Shown in pieces: positions 4,992-6,208 of a stretch of DNA of 6,208 nt. The notes under the pieces are model-generated. The model was given only the letters and a program-made list of their open reading frames with translations. It was not told the DNA's origin and did not search any database. The position numbers were made by a program, and so were the translations under genes. Position 1 is the stretch's first letter. Each line of letters starts with the position of its first letter. The stretch comes from Clostridia bacterium (lineage in GTDB: Bacteria > Bacillota > Clostridia > Lachnospirales > WQUN01), in NCBI GenBank assembly GCA_025997155.1, contig BNUF01000142.1, positions 1 through 6,208 on the forward strand, written 5' to 3'.

Positions 4992-6208
4992 TTATTCTTC
5001 GTCATCGTCTGGGCTTGCGTATGGGTCTATTGTTATCTGCCTTTCGTCTGGCGGCTCGTCCGCTGTTGGTCTGCTTGGTTTTTTATCTTCTTCTTTTTTC
5101 ACTCTTTGCGTTGTCGTCATAAAGTCCTCAAAAGTTATGTCGAAACGGTCTGTAAAACTAGCTTTCATCGCGCCGTAACGCCCTTTAACCGCGTTGTTAG
5201 CCGCCGTTGACGTTTTGCAAAAACTCTGATAATTCGCAAGCGTCGGGTTGTAGCCGTCCATTCCAACTTCCGTAGTTCCCGAGAAAAACTTTACGAACCA
5301 ATCCCTAAACTTTGACGCGGGAACATCCGCCGCGCCCGCGTGATACGCCATAGCCACGACATTAGGTATCGTAATCTTTTTCAGCGGGTCTTTGAGCTGT
5401 TTTTTGTCGTTCTTATTTATAATCGTACCGCCCATAATAGTCGGGAACGCGCTTTCGAGATAATTAAACGCCTCTGAAACGCGTTCGAGCGCGGCTTTTT
5501 GTTCTTCCTCGGGGAGCGAACGGAAGCGTATTCCGTGTTCAAGCATATTCTTGTTGAGGAAACTCCCCGTGATATCCTCATTCCCCAAAAGCAGTAAACT
5601 CTGCATAATGATTGACATTTCCGCGTCCTTTGCGTGCTGTCCCTTTGAGATGTTGACCGCGTTTTTCAAAAATCTATGCTTTGTTAATTCGCTCATTTCT
5701 TTAAGACAATCAAACCCAAGCGCCGCTTTGAGTTTCTGGTCGCTGGCAAGCGGAACGCCGTTGTTTATGCGGCGGTAGACGTTCTCAATGTCGTCGTTCG
5801 TGGTGTGGGTGCGGTCGTATACGTTCACCGAAAATTCGTATTTGTAGATACGTTCGCGCAACTCTTTCGGAAGCCCGTCAAACTCCTGCCCAAGAAAATC
5901 CTCGGGGTCGTAGGTTTCGCCGTCTTGCGTGTCAAGATACACCCGCGTGTCGTCGTCAGCGTTGAGCTTGTCCGCCGAACTTATCTTGAAATCGCCGTCA
6001 ATGAACCCGAAAAGCGTCGTTAGCCGCTGTTTGCCGTCTATGATAGACTGCACCTTGCCGTCCTGCAAAATGTGCAAATTCGGCACGGGGTAGTCCTGAA
6101 GCACCGTAAGGATAAACAGGGATTTAAGGTGAATGTCCCATTGCCCCGCCTGCCGCTGTATCTCAAGCTCGAAGTTGACGTTGCCGTGTTTGAAATCGTT
6201 GTATAACG
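4992..6208 (-). CDS. DUF262 (ParB/sulfiredoxin-fold) protein, 5' end outside window
   Basis: The frame is open to the right edge, so 404 residues are visible and the true start lies beyond 6208. The visible N-terminal part reads VNFELEIQRQAGQWD (compare the family's IPxFQRxxVW), then a YPVPNLHI segment, and the key IDGKQRLTTL at about residues 56-65, the DGQQR motif with Lys for the first Gln. VYRRINNGVPLASDQK (about 143-158) matches the family's xxRxNxGGxxLxxxE segment. The domain is the one found in GmrS and DndB-like ParB-fold proteins, which bind or hydrolyse nucleotides in defence and DNA-modification systems. There is no DUF1524 HNH nuclease part; the protein ends in a charged, probably disordered tail (KKEEDKKP to SPDDDEE). 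It ends 32 bases before the wall hydrolase and probably shares its transcript. Its job here, defence, anti-defence or regulation, is open. Confidence 0.88.
   Translation of the reverse strand, partial: LYNDFKHGNVNFELEIQRQAGQWDIHLKSLFILTVLQDYPVPNLHILQDGKVQSIIDGKQRLTTLFGFIDGDFKISSADKLNADDDTRVYLDTQDGETYDPEDFLGQEFDGLPKELRERIYKYEFSVNVYDRTHTTNDDIENVYRRINNGVPLASDQKLKAALGFDCLKEMSELTKHRFLKNAVNISKGQHAKDAEMSIIMQSLLLLGNEDITGSFLNKNMLEHGIRFRSLPEEEQKAALERVSEAFNYLESAFPTIMGGTIINKNDKKQLKDPLKKITIPNVVAMAYHAGAADVPASKFRDWFVKFFSGTTEVGMDGYNPTLANYQSFCKTSTAANNAVKGRYGAMKASFTDRFDITFEDFMTTTQRVKKEEDKKPSRPTADEPPDERQITIDPYASPDDDEE

Noticed and set aside
4811..5178. Overlapping plus-strand frames with hydrophobic stretches
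   Set aside because: The Leu/Ser-rich runs are antisense images of the acidic DUF262 tail and the basic hydrolase N-terminus; no ribosome site supports them.
4992..6208. A complete GmrSD-type restriction enzyme
   Set aside because: Only the DUF262 part is visible; the C-terminus is a disordered charged tail with no HNH nuclease motif.
1..6208. oriT, attachment site, insertion sequence or CRISPR array
   Set aside because: I saw no relaxase-type nick region, terminal inverted repeats, target duplications or regularly spaced repeats in the window.

Overview
The window looks like part of an integrative conjugative element, or a related mobile element, of a low-to-moderate G+C Firmicute, probably an uncultured gut-type clostridium. 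This rests on strong AGGAGG-type ribosome sites, a consensus SigA promoter, tightly packed genes on one strand, and a CwlT-like membrane-anchored wall hydrolase of the Gram-positive conjugation type. No 16S, tRNA, integrase, relaxase or T4SS ATPase is present, so the assignment to an element is inference. All credible genes lie on the minus strand and are read right to left.

Right part (6208 to 1743): a 5'-truncated DUF262 (ParB/sulfiredoxin-fold, GmrS-like N-domain) protein is followed by a 630-residue bifunctional muralytic protein. That protein has a membrane anchor, a lysozyme/SLT-like domain and a C-terminal NlpC/P60-type peptidase. Next come a small soluble acidic protein, a lipoprotein, and a one-pass membrane protein whose size and layout recall VirB8/TcpC-type proteins. 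Gaps are short and one junction is a GTGA overlap, so this reads as a single operon. A natural reading is that the hydrolase opens the wall while the membrane and surface proteins belong to, or protect, the transfer channel.

Middle (1742 to 1383): a 360-base stretch without a large gene is dense with signals. It holds an A/T-rich UP-like region, perfect TTGACA and TATAAT boxes 18 bases apart, and a predicted structured RNA of about 104 nt ending in a strong intrinsic terminator. After that come a possible 21-codon ORF with a good ribosome site and a second intrinsic terminator that ends directly at the ribosome site of the next gene. This is the most unusual part of the window. It could be a free small RNA, an attenuator or riboswitch leader, or an antitermination checkpoint between two halves of the operon.

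Left part (1382 to 1): a multi-pass membrane protein, a 56-residue two-helix membrane protein, a one-pass membrane protein coupled to it by another GTGA overlap, and the start of an exported protein with a clear signal peptide that runs off the left edge. All four are envelope proteins, which fits a conjugation channel or its accessory parts, but none can be given a firm family name from the sequence alone.
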